Shown here in pieces: positions 52,204 through 60,880 of a stretch of 64,000 nt of DNA. Each line of letters opens with the position of its first letter. Position 1 is the stretch's first letter. The DNA comes from Bacillota bacterium (GTDB lineage: Bacteria; Bacillota; Clostridia; Acetivibrionales; DSM-1351), in assembly GCA_023433945.1 (NCBI GenBank), contig JAEYTP010000079.1, positions 29,982 through 93,981 of the forward strand, read 5' to 3'. A program made the position numbers and the translations under genes. Below the pieces are notes generated by a model. It made no database searches. It saw only the letters and a list, made by a program, of their open reading frames with translations, and was not told the origin of the DNA.

Positions 52204-53250
52204 TTATAATACTTCCTTAATAAAAACTGTAAGCTCTTTACCTAAGTCAACGTCTCTTGGTGTTATTAATGGCCTATTTACTCTATTGAAATATACGCGA
52301 ACAATTGGCCTAGCACCATAATTATCTCTCACATTAACAACTATACCTACTTCAGAAGTTGACAGTCGAACCATAGAGCCCAGTGGATAAACAGCAATAT
52401 TATTTGTAAATGCCTGTACTACAGTAGTATCAAAATAATAGCCACCGCCGCCATATAGATTTTCTATAGACTGATAATGAGGGTATCCTTCCATTCGTAT
52501 TAATCTGTCATATGTTTCACATACAGATATAATCCTTGCCCCGAGAGATATTTTCTCGCCCTTTAGTTTATTTGGATAGCCGTTTCCATCCCATTCTTCA
52601 TGATGTTGAAGAATCAAATTACTCACTGCATCTGAGATTCCAGCCTCTCTTGCAAAGTAATAACCATATCTGGGATGCTCCTTCCATAATGCTTCCTGCT
52701 TTGAGATGCTCGCCATATCACATATTAGTACCGGCATTTCACACAACCCTAAATCATGTAAAAGAGCACCTGAGCCAATGGTTACCATTTCAGCAAAGCT
52801 AAGGTTCATAGCTCCTGCTACAAGCAAGGAAAGAGCACATGTAGATATACAATGCTTGTATAGATAGTTATTATCAATAAGTTTCATCCAAACACAAAAA
52901 TTAATTAGTTCTTTGTCTTCAAGTATTTTGTTAACTACAGTTCGAGCCAACTTCGAAACTTTTACCATATCATCATTTTTGTTGGCCTCAATCTTATCCG
53001 GTGCAAGTCTTATTATTTCATTATCTATGAGGTATTTCAGTTCCCTTACTGTGGTATCTATGGGATGAACCAAAAGTGTATACCTTTCAGCTACAGATAC
53101 ATTTCCTATACCTCTAGCCTTTATGGTAGAAATAAGCTGATCAGTTAGTCTTGTTCCGGAAGCTACTAACAGCTTTTTTGTATGTGGACATAAAATCGAT
53201 TCAGCAACAGTCATTCCCTCAGAAAGCTCAAATACACTTAGTGATATCAT
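52204..53250 (-). CDS. HD-GYP domain phosphodiesterase
   Basis: 348 residues. The N-terminal region (about 1-110) is a helical DUF3391-like module. The HD-GYP domain (about 125-275) has ALLHDLGL (HD pair), KEHPRYGYYFA, LQHHEEWDGNGYPNKLKGEKI (intact H-H-E-x-x-D-G-x-G-Y-P) and ARIISVCETYDRLI. These enzymes cleave cyclic-di-GMP or related dinucleotides. The C-terminal 60 residues form a beta-rich PilZ-independent tail. GAGGG precedes the ATG. It stands alone, 1.3 kb from the GGDEF-EAL gene. Confidence 0.92.
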   Translation of the reverse strand: MISLSVFELSEGMTVAESILCPHTKKLLVASGTRLTDQLISTIKARGIGNVSVAERYTLLVHPIDTTVRELKYLIDNEIIRLAPDKIEANKNDDMVKVSKLARTVVNKILEDKELINFCVWMKLIDNNYLYKHCISTCALSLLVAGAMNLSFAEMVTIGSGALLHDLGLCEMPVLICDMASISKQEALWKEHPRYGYYFAREAGISDAVSNLILQHHEEWDGNGYPNKLKGEKISLGARIISVCETYDRLIRMEGYPHYQSIENLYGGGGYYFDTTVVQAFTNNIAVYPLGSMVRLSTSEVGIVVNVRDNYGARPIVRVYFNRVNRPLITPRDVDLGKELTVFIKEVL

Positions 53251-53391
53251 ATCAGTTAACCCTCTATTTATATTTTATATTGTAAATTTACATAGTAGGA
53301 AAACACTTACAATATAAATATACTACTTGGGTGAAATTGTTACAATATATATATACCGACATTTTTTTCAGTTTTATATGTCTCTTATTTT

Positions 53392-53892
53392 TTAACACTC
53401 ACTATTACAAATTACTATTATTTTAGCGGGTGTTGTTTGAGCTGGAATACTCTTTGTTGAAAATAAATATTCTACCATTAGTATCCTATTTTCAAGCCTG
53501 CCTGTAAATGTCTGGTTATTCTCCATAAGTATAACTGTATCGGGTGAAATATTAAGCTTAAGGCTACCATCACTGCTAGTTAGTGTATTGTCAAAGTAAT
53601 CATATATAATATTACCCCTATCTGTTCCTTTTGCCATTGCTAGTGCTCTATACTGTGGAGGATATATCAATGGAGTGGGAGCATTACTATCATAGAATGC
53701 CACTACAAAGTCTCCGATTTTTAATGTGGTATTATCATAGATGTAGGTACATGGTGCCACAACAAAATTGTTGATATCTGTTTTATCTATCCTAACTGTA
53801 AACAGCTTATAACACCCGCTTGGGGATGAACTCCCTGTGTAAAAGTCGGTAATATCAGTAATATAACCATAGACCGGTACATAACGCTTCAT
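53392..53892 (-). CDS. Uncharacterised beta-rich protein
   Basis: 166 residues from the ATG at 53892 (AGGAG 8 bases upstream). I do not recognise the family. There is no signal peptide or membrane helix. The composition is beta-strand-like with Tyr/Thr/Asn-rich stretches (VYGYITDITDFYTGSSSPS, NNFVVAPCTYIYDNTTLKIGDFVVAFYD, APTPLIYPPQYRALAMAK). The G-D-F-V-V-A-F-Y-D segment suggests an OB-fold-like core. Codon use and the binding site look like the neighbours, so it is probably a real gene. A large tandem-repeat array lies upstream of its start. Confidence 0.65.
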   Translation of the reverse strand: MKRYVPVYGYITDITDFYTGSSSPSGCYKLFTVRIDKTDINNFVVAPCTYIYDNTTLKIGDFVVAFYDSNAPTPLIYPPQYRALAMAKGTDRGNIIYDYFDNTLTSSDGSLKLNISPDTVILMENNQTFTGRLENRILMVEYLFSTKSIPAQTTPAKIIVICNSEC

Positions 53893-53984
53893 AAACAAAT
53901 CTCCTCTATTAACAAAATAATTATTACTATATACTATTAATCTATTACCATAAATGTTTACTTAATATTTAATCTTCTGTAATA

Positions 53985-54290
53985 AATATATTTACTACTT
54001 AATACTCTCCACCAAATATATTTACTACATTGTATTCTTCACCTAAACATGTTTACAAATATTGTTCTACCCTAAACATGTATACTACATTTTATCTTCA
54101 CCTAAACATGTATTACAAATATTGTTCTACCCTAAACATGTATACTACATTTTATTATCACCTAAACATATTTGCACATATTGTTCTACCCTAAACATGT
54201 ATACTACATTTTATTTTCACCTAAACATGTTTGCACATATTGTTATACCCTAAACATGTATACTACATTTTATTCTTCAACCTATAATTA
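53985..54290. repeat. 60-bp tandem array (four strong units) with decayed flanks
   Basis: Units starting CACCTAAACATG begin at 54040, 54099, 54159 and 54218 (59-60 bp each). Each unit is itself a doublet: AAACATGTTTGCACATATTG and AAACATGTATACTACATTTT. Older copies lie upstream (from about 53985). Lengths of 59 and 60 break the reading frame, so it is not coding. It ends 12 bases before the mntH stop. Confidence 0.9.
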
Positions 54291-54302
54291 ATCTCCCCTA
54301 AT

Positions 54303-55610
54303 TTAAAGCATACCAGAAAAGGTTAAGTATAGCAGTACTGCATTGAGTACCACGATAATAGTGGTTATTATTATACCTATAACCTTTGTAATGGGCTTAT
54401 TTGCAAGTGAACCCATTAATTCTTTTCTGCTTGTAATTATTAGCATCGGGATGATAGCTACCGGCAAAACAAAGCTGAGGGTTACCTGGCTCAGTAATAG
54501 TGCTTTCATAGGATTAACCCCAAGCAAAATGATAATCATTCCTGGCAACATAGTAACAAACCTTGTAATATTATCACTTATTTTAAGCCCTACAAACCCC
54601 TGCATAATTGTCTGGCCTGCAAGAGTTCCTACAGTTGCAGAAGAAAGGCCTGAGGCTATCAGCGCTATCCCAAAAGCTCCTGCGGACGCTGCACCTAGAA
54701 GGGGGGAGAGAGATTGATGTGCCTGCTCAATTGTTTCTACTACTATGCCATTTTTAAAGAATACAGCTGCTGATACTACAACCATAGCACTATTTACAAT
54801 AAAGGCTATATTCATGGCAATTGCAATATCTATACGCTCCATTTTCAAATGGCGTTTTTTATCGACCTCAGTAACATCAGTATTTCTATGTTGCACTAAT
54901 TGAGAATGAAGATAAATAACATGAGGCATTACTGTAGCACCTAGCATACCAACAGCAATTAAAACTGCTTGAGCATTTGGCAGTGATGGCATGAGTACAT
55001 GCAAGCCCGCCTGTGCCCAATCAGGCTTTGCCAAAAATAATTCGACAGAATAAGCTGCACATATTACAGCTACTAAAACTGCAATAATTACCTCAACCAC
55101 CCTTTGCCCGTATTTACTCAAGTAAGTTATTGCAAAAGTTAGTATAACAGTTATAATACCCGCTATTGGCATTGGAATCCTAAAGAGCAAATACAAGCCC
55201 AACGTGCCTCCTAAGAATTCTGCCAGATTTGTTGCCATAGCAGCCAGCTCGGCTACAATCCAGAAAAACCAGTTTGTTCTTCTGGAGAATACCTGACCAC
55301 ACATTTGAGGCAGATTTTTACCGGTAGCAATGCCTAATTTCGCTGACATTGACTGTAGAAAAATAGCCATAAGATTGCTCCAAAGTATTACCCATAAAAG
55401 GTTATAATTAAATATTGATCCTCCACTTATATTGGTGGAAAAGTTTCCTGGGTCTATATATGCTACACTTACAACAAATGCTGGACCTAAGAATTTGAGC
55501 AAATCTTTAAATCTGCTTATGATGCTTTTTTTCACTGGGGCTTTGTATATTCCTATCGCCAGTTCATCTGCATCAATAATTACTGGCTCCATAAATTGTT
55601 CCTTAATCAT
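54303..55610 (-). CDS. mntH: NRAMP-family Mn2+/Fe2+ transporter MntH
   Basis: 435 residues from the ATG at 55610; an ATG at 55592 preceded by AAGGA is an equally good start. Proton-coupled divalent metal uptake. Helix-1 metal motif VAYIDPGNFSTN (D-P-G-N) and helix-6 motif GMLGATVMPHVIYLHSQL (A-x2-M-P-H) are intact, with about 11 helices. The adjacent MntR-like repressor gene lies upstream on the same strand, supporting manganese specificity. Confidence 0.93.
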   Translation of the reverse strand: MIKEQFMEPVIIDADELAIGIYKAPVKKSIISRFKDLLKFLGPAFVVSVAYIDPGNFSTNISGGSIFNYNLLWVILWSNLMAIFLQSMSAKLGIATGKNLPQMCGQVFSRRTNWFFWIVAELAAMATNLAEFLGGTLGLYLLFRIPMPIAGIITVILTFAITYLSKYGQRVVEVIIAVLVAVICAAYSVELFLAKPDWAQAGLHVLMPSLPNAQAVLIAVGMLGATVMPHVIYLHSQLVQHRNTDVTEVDKKRHLKMERIDIAIAMNIAFIVNSAMVVVSAAVFFKNGIVVETIEQAHQSLSPLLGAASAGAFGIALIASGLSSATVGTLAGQTIMQGFVGLKISDNITRFVTMLPGMIIILLGVNPMKALLLSQVTLSFVLPVAIIPMLIITSRKELMGSLANKPITKVIGIIITTIIVVLNAVLLYLTFSGML

Positions 55611-55733
55611 TATATTTTAGCCTCGACTAACAATGTTTACCTAAAATAGAGTATGAAAAAAAAAGGCAAAGTGTTACACATTGCAAAGCTGTATTTATAG
55701 TACTACTTAGAAGGAGCAATAATAATTATTAGT

Positions 55734-56210
55734 TCACAAAAAGTACTTTGCAAACTGCTTGTATTGGGCTAATATTATAGGATTTTTTTCTAAGAATTTA
55801 TTGAAAAGATTTATTTTTTGTAATGTAGATGCAGTAATGTTATGTTCAATCAGCTCTGTCTCAACTAGAACATCTTCAGTAACACCGATGTTCCTAAGAA
55901 AAAGCTCAATTATCCCATGTCTTTGCAGCAGGAACTTCCCTATATCCCTACCATTCTCTGTAAGAATAATAATACCATATTTTTTATAATTAACCAGCCC
56001 GAGAGAGCTGAGTTTTTGGACCATTTTTGTTGCCGAGGAGGCAGCTACATTTAAAAGCTCAGAAAGGGTATTAATGCGTATTCCACCGTCCTCTGAGCTA
56101 TTTCTGAATATCATCTCAAGATAATCCTCCATAGCAGAAGTTAAAAGATTCTTGTTTTGTTCAAGAAGCTGATATCCTCTTACTGTATGAAACTTTGAAG
56201 TTTCGTCCAC
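55734..56210 (-). CDS. mntR: DtxR/MntR-family metal-dependent repressor
   Basis: 158 residues from a GTG start with GGGG upstream. Winged helix-turn-helix (LSELLNVAASSATKMVQKLSSLGLVNYKKYG) and metal-binding residues in SAMEDYLE and ETELIEHNIT (E-x2-E-H pattern of MntR). There is no C-terminal SH3-like domain, as in MntR rather than DtxR. It carries an extra 20-residue N-terminal tail. It probably represses mntH, 124 bases downstream, when Mn2+ is abundant. Confidence 0.88.
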   Translation of the reverse strand: MDETSKFHTVRGYQLLEQNKNLLTSAMEDYLEMIFRNSSEDGGIRINTLSELLNVAASSATKMVQKLSSLGLVNYKKYGIIILTENGRDIGKFLLQRHGIIELFLRNIGVTEDVLVETELIEHNITASTLQKINLFNKFLEKNPIILAQYKQFAKYFL

Positions 56211-56287
56211 ATTATTACCCCACTGCTAAAGAGCTACTATAATAGTATATTCACAGTAGTTATAAATAATTAATTACTTATGAAATT

Positions 56288-56391
56288 AATAATTACTTAT
56301 GATAATTACTTGCGATATTTACTTACGATATTTATTTATGGTGTTTACTCATGGTGTTTACTCATGGTGTTTACTTATGATATTTTCCAAT
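56288..56391. repeat. 13-bp tandem repeat, eight units
   Basis: Units at 56288, 56301, 56314, 56327, 56340, 56353, 56366 and 56379, consensus G-[AG]-T-[AG]-TTTACTTAT. Units at 56340 and 56353 are identical. It lies in the gap upstream of mntR and downstream of the receiver-STAS gene. Confidence 0.9.
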
Positions 56392-56414
56392 CATGGTAAA
56401 ACACAGAAAGCCTC

Positions 56415-57116
56415 TTATATTAGCTGAATTAAGTTGTTTTCATCCAGCCTAAATAAACTAGTATTAGCATTTAAACTGCTCGCAAGTTCTATACTACCTC
56501 CAACTTTAGCCACCAGCAAAAGCACCTGCACAAATTGCTCAAAATAGAATGTAACATCTGTCAAAATATTAAGTTTTATATGTAAAGGCTTAACAAAAGC
56601 CAGACCGCTCATAGCGTTTCTAAATGCTTCAATGCAATTCTCATTAAATTTACCGTTAATAGTAACATTAAAAGTGCCATTCTCATTTTGTATAGAAAAC
56701 TCATCTGAAGCAGAAGGTGTATACTCCGATCTAATACTTGGTGGAGCACTTTTGGGCATTCTAATTACACTATCTATTACCTGAATTAGCTTAGTTTCCT
56801 CTATAGGTTTTATTATATAATTCTTTGCTCCGTTCTTCATTGCCTCAATAACCATTATCTTTTGTGCAAGCGAACTAATCATTATTATTTTTGCATCAGG
56901 ATGTCTTGTGCAAATCTCTTTAACTGATGCAATTCCGTCTACATTTGGCATATTTATGTCCATAGTAACCAAGTCCGGCATAAAGCTGTCATAAAACCTG
57001 GATGCTTGTATTCCATCAACTGCTTCAGCCACGATAGTATGTCCAAATCGTTCTAATATCTCCTTTAGTTTTTTCCTCATAACAAATGAATCATCAACAA
57101 TCATTATTCTGGCCAT
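56415..57116 (-). CDS. Response regulator with STAS-like C-terminal domain
   Basis: 233 residues. Receiver 1-120 with Asp8/9, phospho-Asp53 (VTMDINMPNVDG) and Lys in YIIKPIEE, closest to CheY-type receivers. After a Ser/Pro linker, residues 145-233 read like a STAS fold (FNVTINGKFNENCIEAFRNAM, LHIKLNILTDVTFYFEQFVQVL, VGGSIELASSL). GAGAGG lies 11-16 bases ahead of the ATG. It follows the large kinase fusion by 13 bases, so the kinase probably phosphorylates it. The STAS assignment is by eye. Confidence 0.75.
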   Translation of the reverse strand: MARIMIVDDSFVMRKKLKEILERFGHTIVAEAVDGIQASRFYDSFMPDLVTMDINMPNVDGIASVKEICTRHPDAKIIMISSLAQKIMVIEAMKNGAKNYIIKPIEETKLIQVIDSVIRMPKSAPPSIRSEYTPSASDEFSIQNENGTFNVTINGKFNENCIEAFRNAMSGLAFVKPLHIKLNILTDVTFYFEQFVQVLLLVAKVGGSIELASSLNANTSLFRLDENNLIQLI

Positions 57117-57129
57117 GGCACCCGTCCTC

Positions 57130-59586
57130 TCAAAATCCTTTTTTCATAACGCTTATCTGTAACCGACCATATTCAGTTATAAACATATATTTTATTGTGT
57201 TATTGCTACAATATCTAAAATTTAACCCTTCAGAGAAAACTCCTAAATTATCATCTATTATTAACTGATCACCATATTTTACTTTATTAAACGATCTACC
57301 AAGTACAATGTTTGAAAACTCCTGAATACAATCATATATTACAGGCTGATTAACAGTATTTTCAAACACCTCTCCGACAAAATATTGTGAAAGCTTGTTA
57401 CCTACGCTTGCCTCAACTGAGAAGCCTACAAACCCAGAAAATATCCCCCTTATCTCCAGTAAACAATTATACTGGCTTAGAGCTATAATACCCTCATTCT
57501 GGCATGTTGCTTTCTCATCAAGAAGGCGAATAGACATTTCGCTTAAAACCTCAGAAATAGTGTCTTTAACGGCATTACCTATATCAGTACTATCTACCTC
57601 ACCAAATACACTCTTACCTAAATTGGGGATAATAAACGTAAATTTGGTACCCTTATCCCTAATTGTAGCTGTTTCAATCTTACCACCAAGTTCTTCAACC
57701 CTATACTTGACCTCTGACATTCCCTCCCCTCTACCAGCAATTAAGTTGGCACTGTCACATACCGACACCCCATCTGTATAAATCATTTCTATGATATCAT
57801 TATCACTCCAACCGGATATTTCATCTTCAGATGCAAAACCTTTTTTCACTGCAACCATTCGTAACTTATCAGTATCAATCCCCTTGCCATCATCAGATAT
57901 CTCAATCATGATTTCACCAGTTTCCAAGGTGTCGGCACGGCAAGTTACAACACCTGCTTCTGATTTGCCAGCTTCTAGTCTACTATCGGGGCATTCAATT
58001 CCGTGGTATACCATATTTCTAAATATATTTACAAGAGATTTTATAAATTGTCTGTAGTGTAGAGAATCAATCATAATTTCAGGTCCCATTACCTCAAAAG
58101 GCTCAACAAACTTGCCAAGCTGTGAAGCAAGGCTTACAGTATAATTGCACATTGGTTTAAGTATTTCCTGTAAAGAGCACATTTCAAGTTCAGCGAACTC
58201 ATTGAATACAAGTGGGTATTTGCTTGGTTGTACAGCCAAAAGGATTCTATTTTTCATACGCTCTAAGTTTTTACTTGATATTTGTACCGAGCCCCCATCT
58301 GAAAAATAATCTTTCCCCAATATTTGTTTCAGGGTATTAATATCCTCTTCTATAAACTTTAGTGGATTGACATCCTTTAAGTATTCTCTAATATACTCCG
58401 AGCTTATTAATTGTCCGCAATCCTTGAGTTTAAACAACTCTGTCTCCATTTGGTGTAACTGTTTTGGGGCATTAACCAGTTGTAATTGGGCAAACGTGCC
58501 CTTGAAATTATGAAATGTTCTATAAATAGATGTAATTCTGTTTTGCGCACAGCTGCATTCCTCATAAATAAGCTTGTCCAAGGAACTGCAATAAGCTATA
58601 TAGTCCCTTATACTATCAAGCAATTCTCGTTTATTAATTACAGCACTTACTACCATTGCAAGCTCATTTCGGTCCTTTTTAATCTCGTCCTCAAGCACCT
58701 TGCTCTTTGATATGTCTGTTAGCACTACCATTATTAGATTTTGATTTCTATAGTCGGTAATAGGTTTATAATCGATATGTATAACCTTATCCTTTATGAT
58801 AAGCTCATCGGGTAGTAGCGGTATGTATAGAGCTTGCATTTCTGACAAATCATCGTTTGTTTCTTTTAGCAGCTCTTGTAGTGCATATATAAAAAGCTCT
58901 TTTTCCCTTGAATCCTCAGGAAATACAAGATTGGCAAAATTTTTACCCTCTATATGCTCACCTAATATCTTAATACATTCAGAGCTAAATTCAGGCCTGA
59001 TATGAAGATTATGGCCAAAATATAAAAATCCCTGTCCAGCATTATCCATTAGCGATTGCATCGATCTAGTCTTTTCCTTTACAATCCTTTCTAGTATTTC
59101 ATTCTGGGAAAGTGTTTTATTGTGCTCTTGTTCTAGCATTAAATATAAATGCCGTATTTCATTCTGACTGGTTTCGAGCAGTTCAAGCTTGGTATTGAGC
59201 TCACCTTCAAGCCTTTTTTTATCTAACCCATTCTGTATTACTTTTATAAGGTTGGAGTTATCCCACGGCTTTTCAAGGTAATAATAGATACCAATCTCAT
59301 TTATTGCTTTAATAGCATTGTCCTTGTCTGAGTACCCAGTAAGCATTATAGTTATAGTACTTTTATTGAGACTCCTGACCTCTTTGAGCAAGGTAATGCC
59401 ATCCATATTAGGCATCATAAAGTCGCTCAAAACAAGATCTATTTCCTTGTTCTCTTTAAAAATGCTCAAAGCCTCCAACGGATCATTACATGTAATCACA
59501 TTGTACTTGAAAGCCGTCTTAAGCAACATTTTAAGCGAATTGGTAATAAGAATATCATCATCCACAACAAGAATAGTATTGCTCAT
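57130..59586 (-). CDS. Receiver-PAS-Hpt-HATPase-CheX fusion signalling protein
   Basis: 818 residues. Receiver 1-120 (Asp9/10, phospho-Asp55 in VLSDFMMPNMDG, Lys in YLEKPW); coiled coil 125-178; PAS-like region 178-300; Hpt-like helices about 320-430 with His359 in RTFHNFKGTF (H-x2-K-G); CheA-like ATPase about 500-655 (N524 in FRNMVYHGIE, SDDGKGID, AGRGEGMSEVK). A C-terminal CheX/CheC-like domain, 665-818, has the phosphatase motif D752-x3-E756-x2-N759. There is no CheW-binding (P5) or dimerisation domain of usual CheA form. GAGG lies upstream of the ATG. It forms an operon with the receiver-STAS gene. Confidence 0.8.
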   Translation of the reverse strand: MSNTILVVDDDILITNSLKMLLKTAFKYNVITCNDPLEALSIFKENKEIDLVLSDFMMPNMDGITLLKEVRSLNKSTITIMLTGYSDKDNAIKAINEIGIYYYLEKPWDNSNLIKVIQNGLDKKRLEGELNTKLELLETSQNEIRHLYLMLEQEHNKTLSQNEILERIVKEKTRSMQSLMDNAGQGFLYFGHNLHIRPEFSSECIKILGEHIEGKNFANLVFPEDSREKELFIYALQELLKETNDDLSEMQALYIPLLPDELIIKDKVIHIDYKPITDYRNQNLIMVVLTDISKSKVLEDEIKKDRNELAMVVSAVINKRELLDSIRDYIAYCSSLDKLIYEECSCAQNRITSIYRTFHNFKGTFAQLQLVNAPKQLHQMETELFKLKDCGQLISSEYIREYLKDVNPLKFIEEDINTLKQILGKDYFSDGGSVQISSKNLERMKNRILLAVQPSKYPLVFNEFAELEMCSLQEILKPMCNYTVSLASQLGKFVEPFEVMGPEIMIDSLHYRQFIKSLVNIFRNMVYHGIECPDSRLEAGKSEAGVVTCRADTLETGEIMIEISDDGKGIDTDKLRMVAVKKGFASEDEISGWSDNDIIEMIYTDGVSVCDSANLIAGRGEGMSEVKYRVEELGGKIETATIRDKGTKFTFIIPNLGKSVFGEVDSTDIGNAVKDTISEVLSEMSIRLLDEKATCQNEGIIALSQYNCLLEIRGIFSGFVGFSVEASVGNKLSQYFVGEVFENTVNQPVIYDCIQEFSNIVLGRSFNKVKYGDQLIIDDNLGVFSEGLNFRYCSNNTIKYMFITEYGRLQISVMKKGF

Positions 59587-59676
59587 TTAGCTACCTCAAC
59601 TATAAGTAAAATATTATGTTACTCTATCAGAATAATACAACAATGTCAGAAAAGCCATACTTTTTGCATAAAAATA

Positions 59677-60360
59677 TCACTTTACCATTAATCCTTTTTC
59701 TGCGAAGCTGTAATAGCTGTCACCGGCTACTATTATATGGTCTATAACCTTTATGGAAATAGGCTCAAGCGCGGTTGTAATTTTTTTTGTGATCTCAATA
59801 TCAGCCAAAGAAGGCTGCATTGTTCCTCCGGGATGATTATGGGCCAGAATAATGCTATTGGCTCTATGCCTCAATGCTGTTTCAACAATAATTCTTGGAT
59901 ATACGGGTGCTTCGTTTATTGTTCCTTCATGAACAAGCTCTGTATGGTTTACTCTATTCTGTGAATCAAGGCAAATGACATAAAAGCCCTCATACACCCT
60001 GCCTGTAAGCAATGCAACGGCATACTCTCCTGCCTTGGAAGAGCTGTTTAGCATGGGCTTTTCTCCACTTTTCAATTTTAAATAACGTCTTGTTAGTTGG
60101 GGAATCATAGAAATAAGAATACTTGTATTTTCACTTACATTACATCTTTGGCTGATATCTTTGGGATTAGCCTCTAATAATTTGTCCAGAGAACCAAACT
60201 CATTAATCAAAGCATGTGAAAGGGCATTTGTGTCTTTCATTGGTATACAATAAAAAAGCAGGAGTTCTAATATTTGATGGTCACTGAAAGAATCTAGCCC
60301 TTCATTGAGAAACCGTTCTTTGACTCTAAGTCGATGGCCCTGGTGTACATTGCTTGACAA
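59677..60360 (-). CDS. radC: RadC-family JAB/MPN protein
   Basis: 227 residues from a TTG at 60360, where GGAGGTGA (a full anti-SD match) lies 5 bases upstream. An N-terminal helix-hairpin-helix region (HRLRVKERFLNEGLDSFSDHQILELLLFYCIP) is followed by the JAMM metalloprotease-like domain: AHNHPGGTMQPSLADIEITKKI (H-x-H-P-x-G, then Ser and Asp). The historical DNA-repair assignment is not firmly supported in this family. It stands alone. Confidence 0.93.
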   Translation of the reverse strand: MSSNVHQGHRLRVKERFLNEGLDSFSDHQILELLLFYCIPMKDTNALSHALINEFGSLDKLLEANPKDISQRCNVSENTSILISMIPQLTRRYLKLKSGEKPMLNSSSKAGEYAVALLTGRVYEGFYVICLDSQNRVNHTELVHEGTINEAPVYPRIIVETALRHRANSIILAHNHPGGTMQPSLADIEITKKITTALEPISIKVIDHIIVAGDSYYSFAEKGLMVK

Positions 60361-60415
60361 CGCAATCACCTCCAAGAATCCAAATAGATTTACCTATATT
60401 TTATACAATATAACA

Positions 60416-60740
60416 AATAAAATCTAGCTAAATTTAGATATTTACCCCATAATTTTGAAATTAATAAATATTTTACTATAGCGATATTAAAATAAGGCTA
60501 AGTCTGAAAATTTGAAATAAATAAATATTCACTATAGCGAATATAATCTAGCTATATATAGATTTCTATATAAAAATTTGTAACTTATAAATATTTCAGT
60601 ATAGCGAATAAAATGTGGCTAAATATAGATTGCTATCTGAAAATTTGAAATCAATAAATAATTCACTATAGCGAATATAATCTAGCTATATATAGATTTT
60701 TGTCTGAAAATTCGTAACTTATAAATATTTCACTTAATTC
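60416..60740. repeat. 67-bp tandem repeat, five units
   Basis: Units at 60416-60483, 60484-60539 (11-bp deletion), 60540-60606, 60607-60673 and 60674-60740. Most end in a TATAGCG-like segment and carry a TAATCTAGCTATATATAG-like segment. Units 3 and 5 are nearly identical to each other, as in higher-order expansion. It fills most of the 520-base gap between radC and the aldo/keto reductase gene. Confidence 0.9.
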
Positions 60741-60880
60741 GTTATTTTGCTTTAAAGATAGCAGAACTTACTGTATAATATTGGCTATATAAGCTAATAT
60801 TTTTACACTTTTCAAGATTATTAAAATTTTCAAATCACTCTCAAGTTTATTAAAATTTTCAGACTACAGGAGGATACGCT

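Noticed and set aside
54062..54253. Open frame through the 60-bp array encoding a repetitive PKHVYYIL-type peptide
   Set aside because: Unit lengths of 59 and 60 bp do not keep the frame, there is no ribosome binding site, and the frame is only a product of repeat composition.
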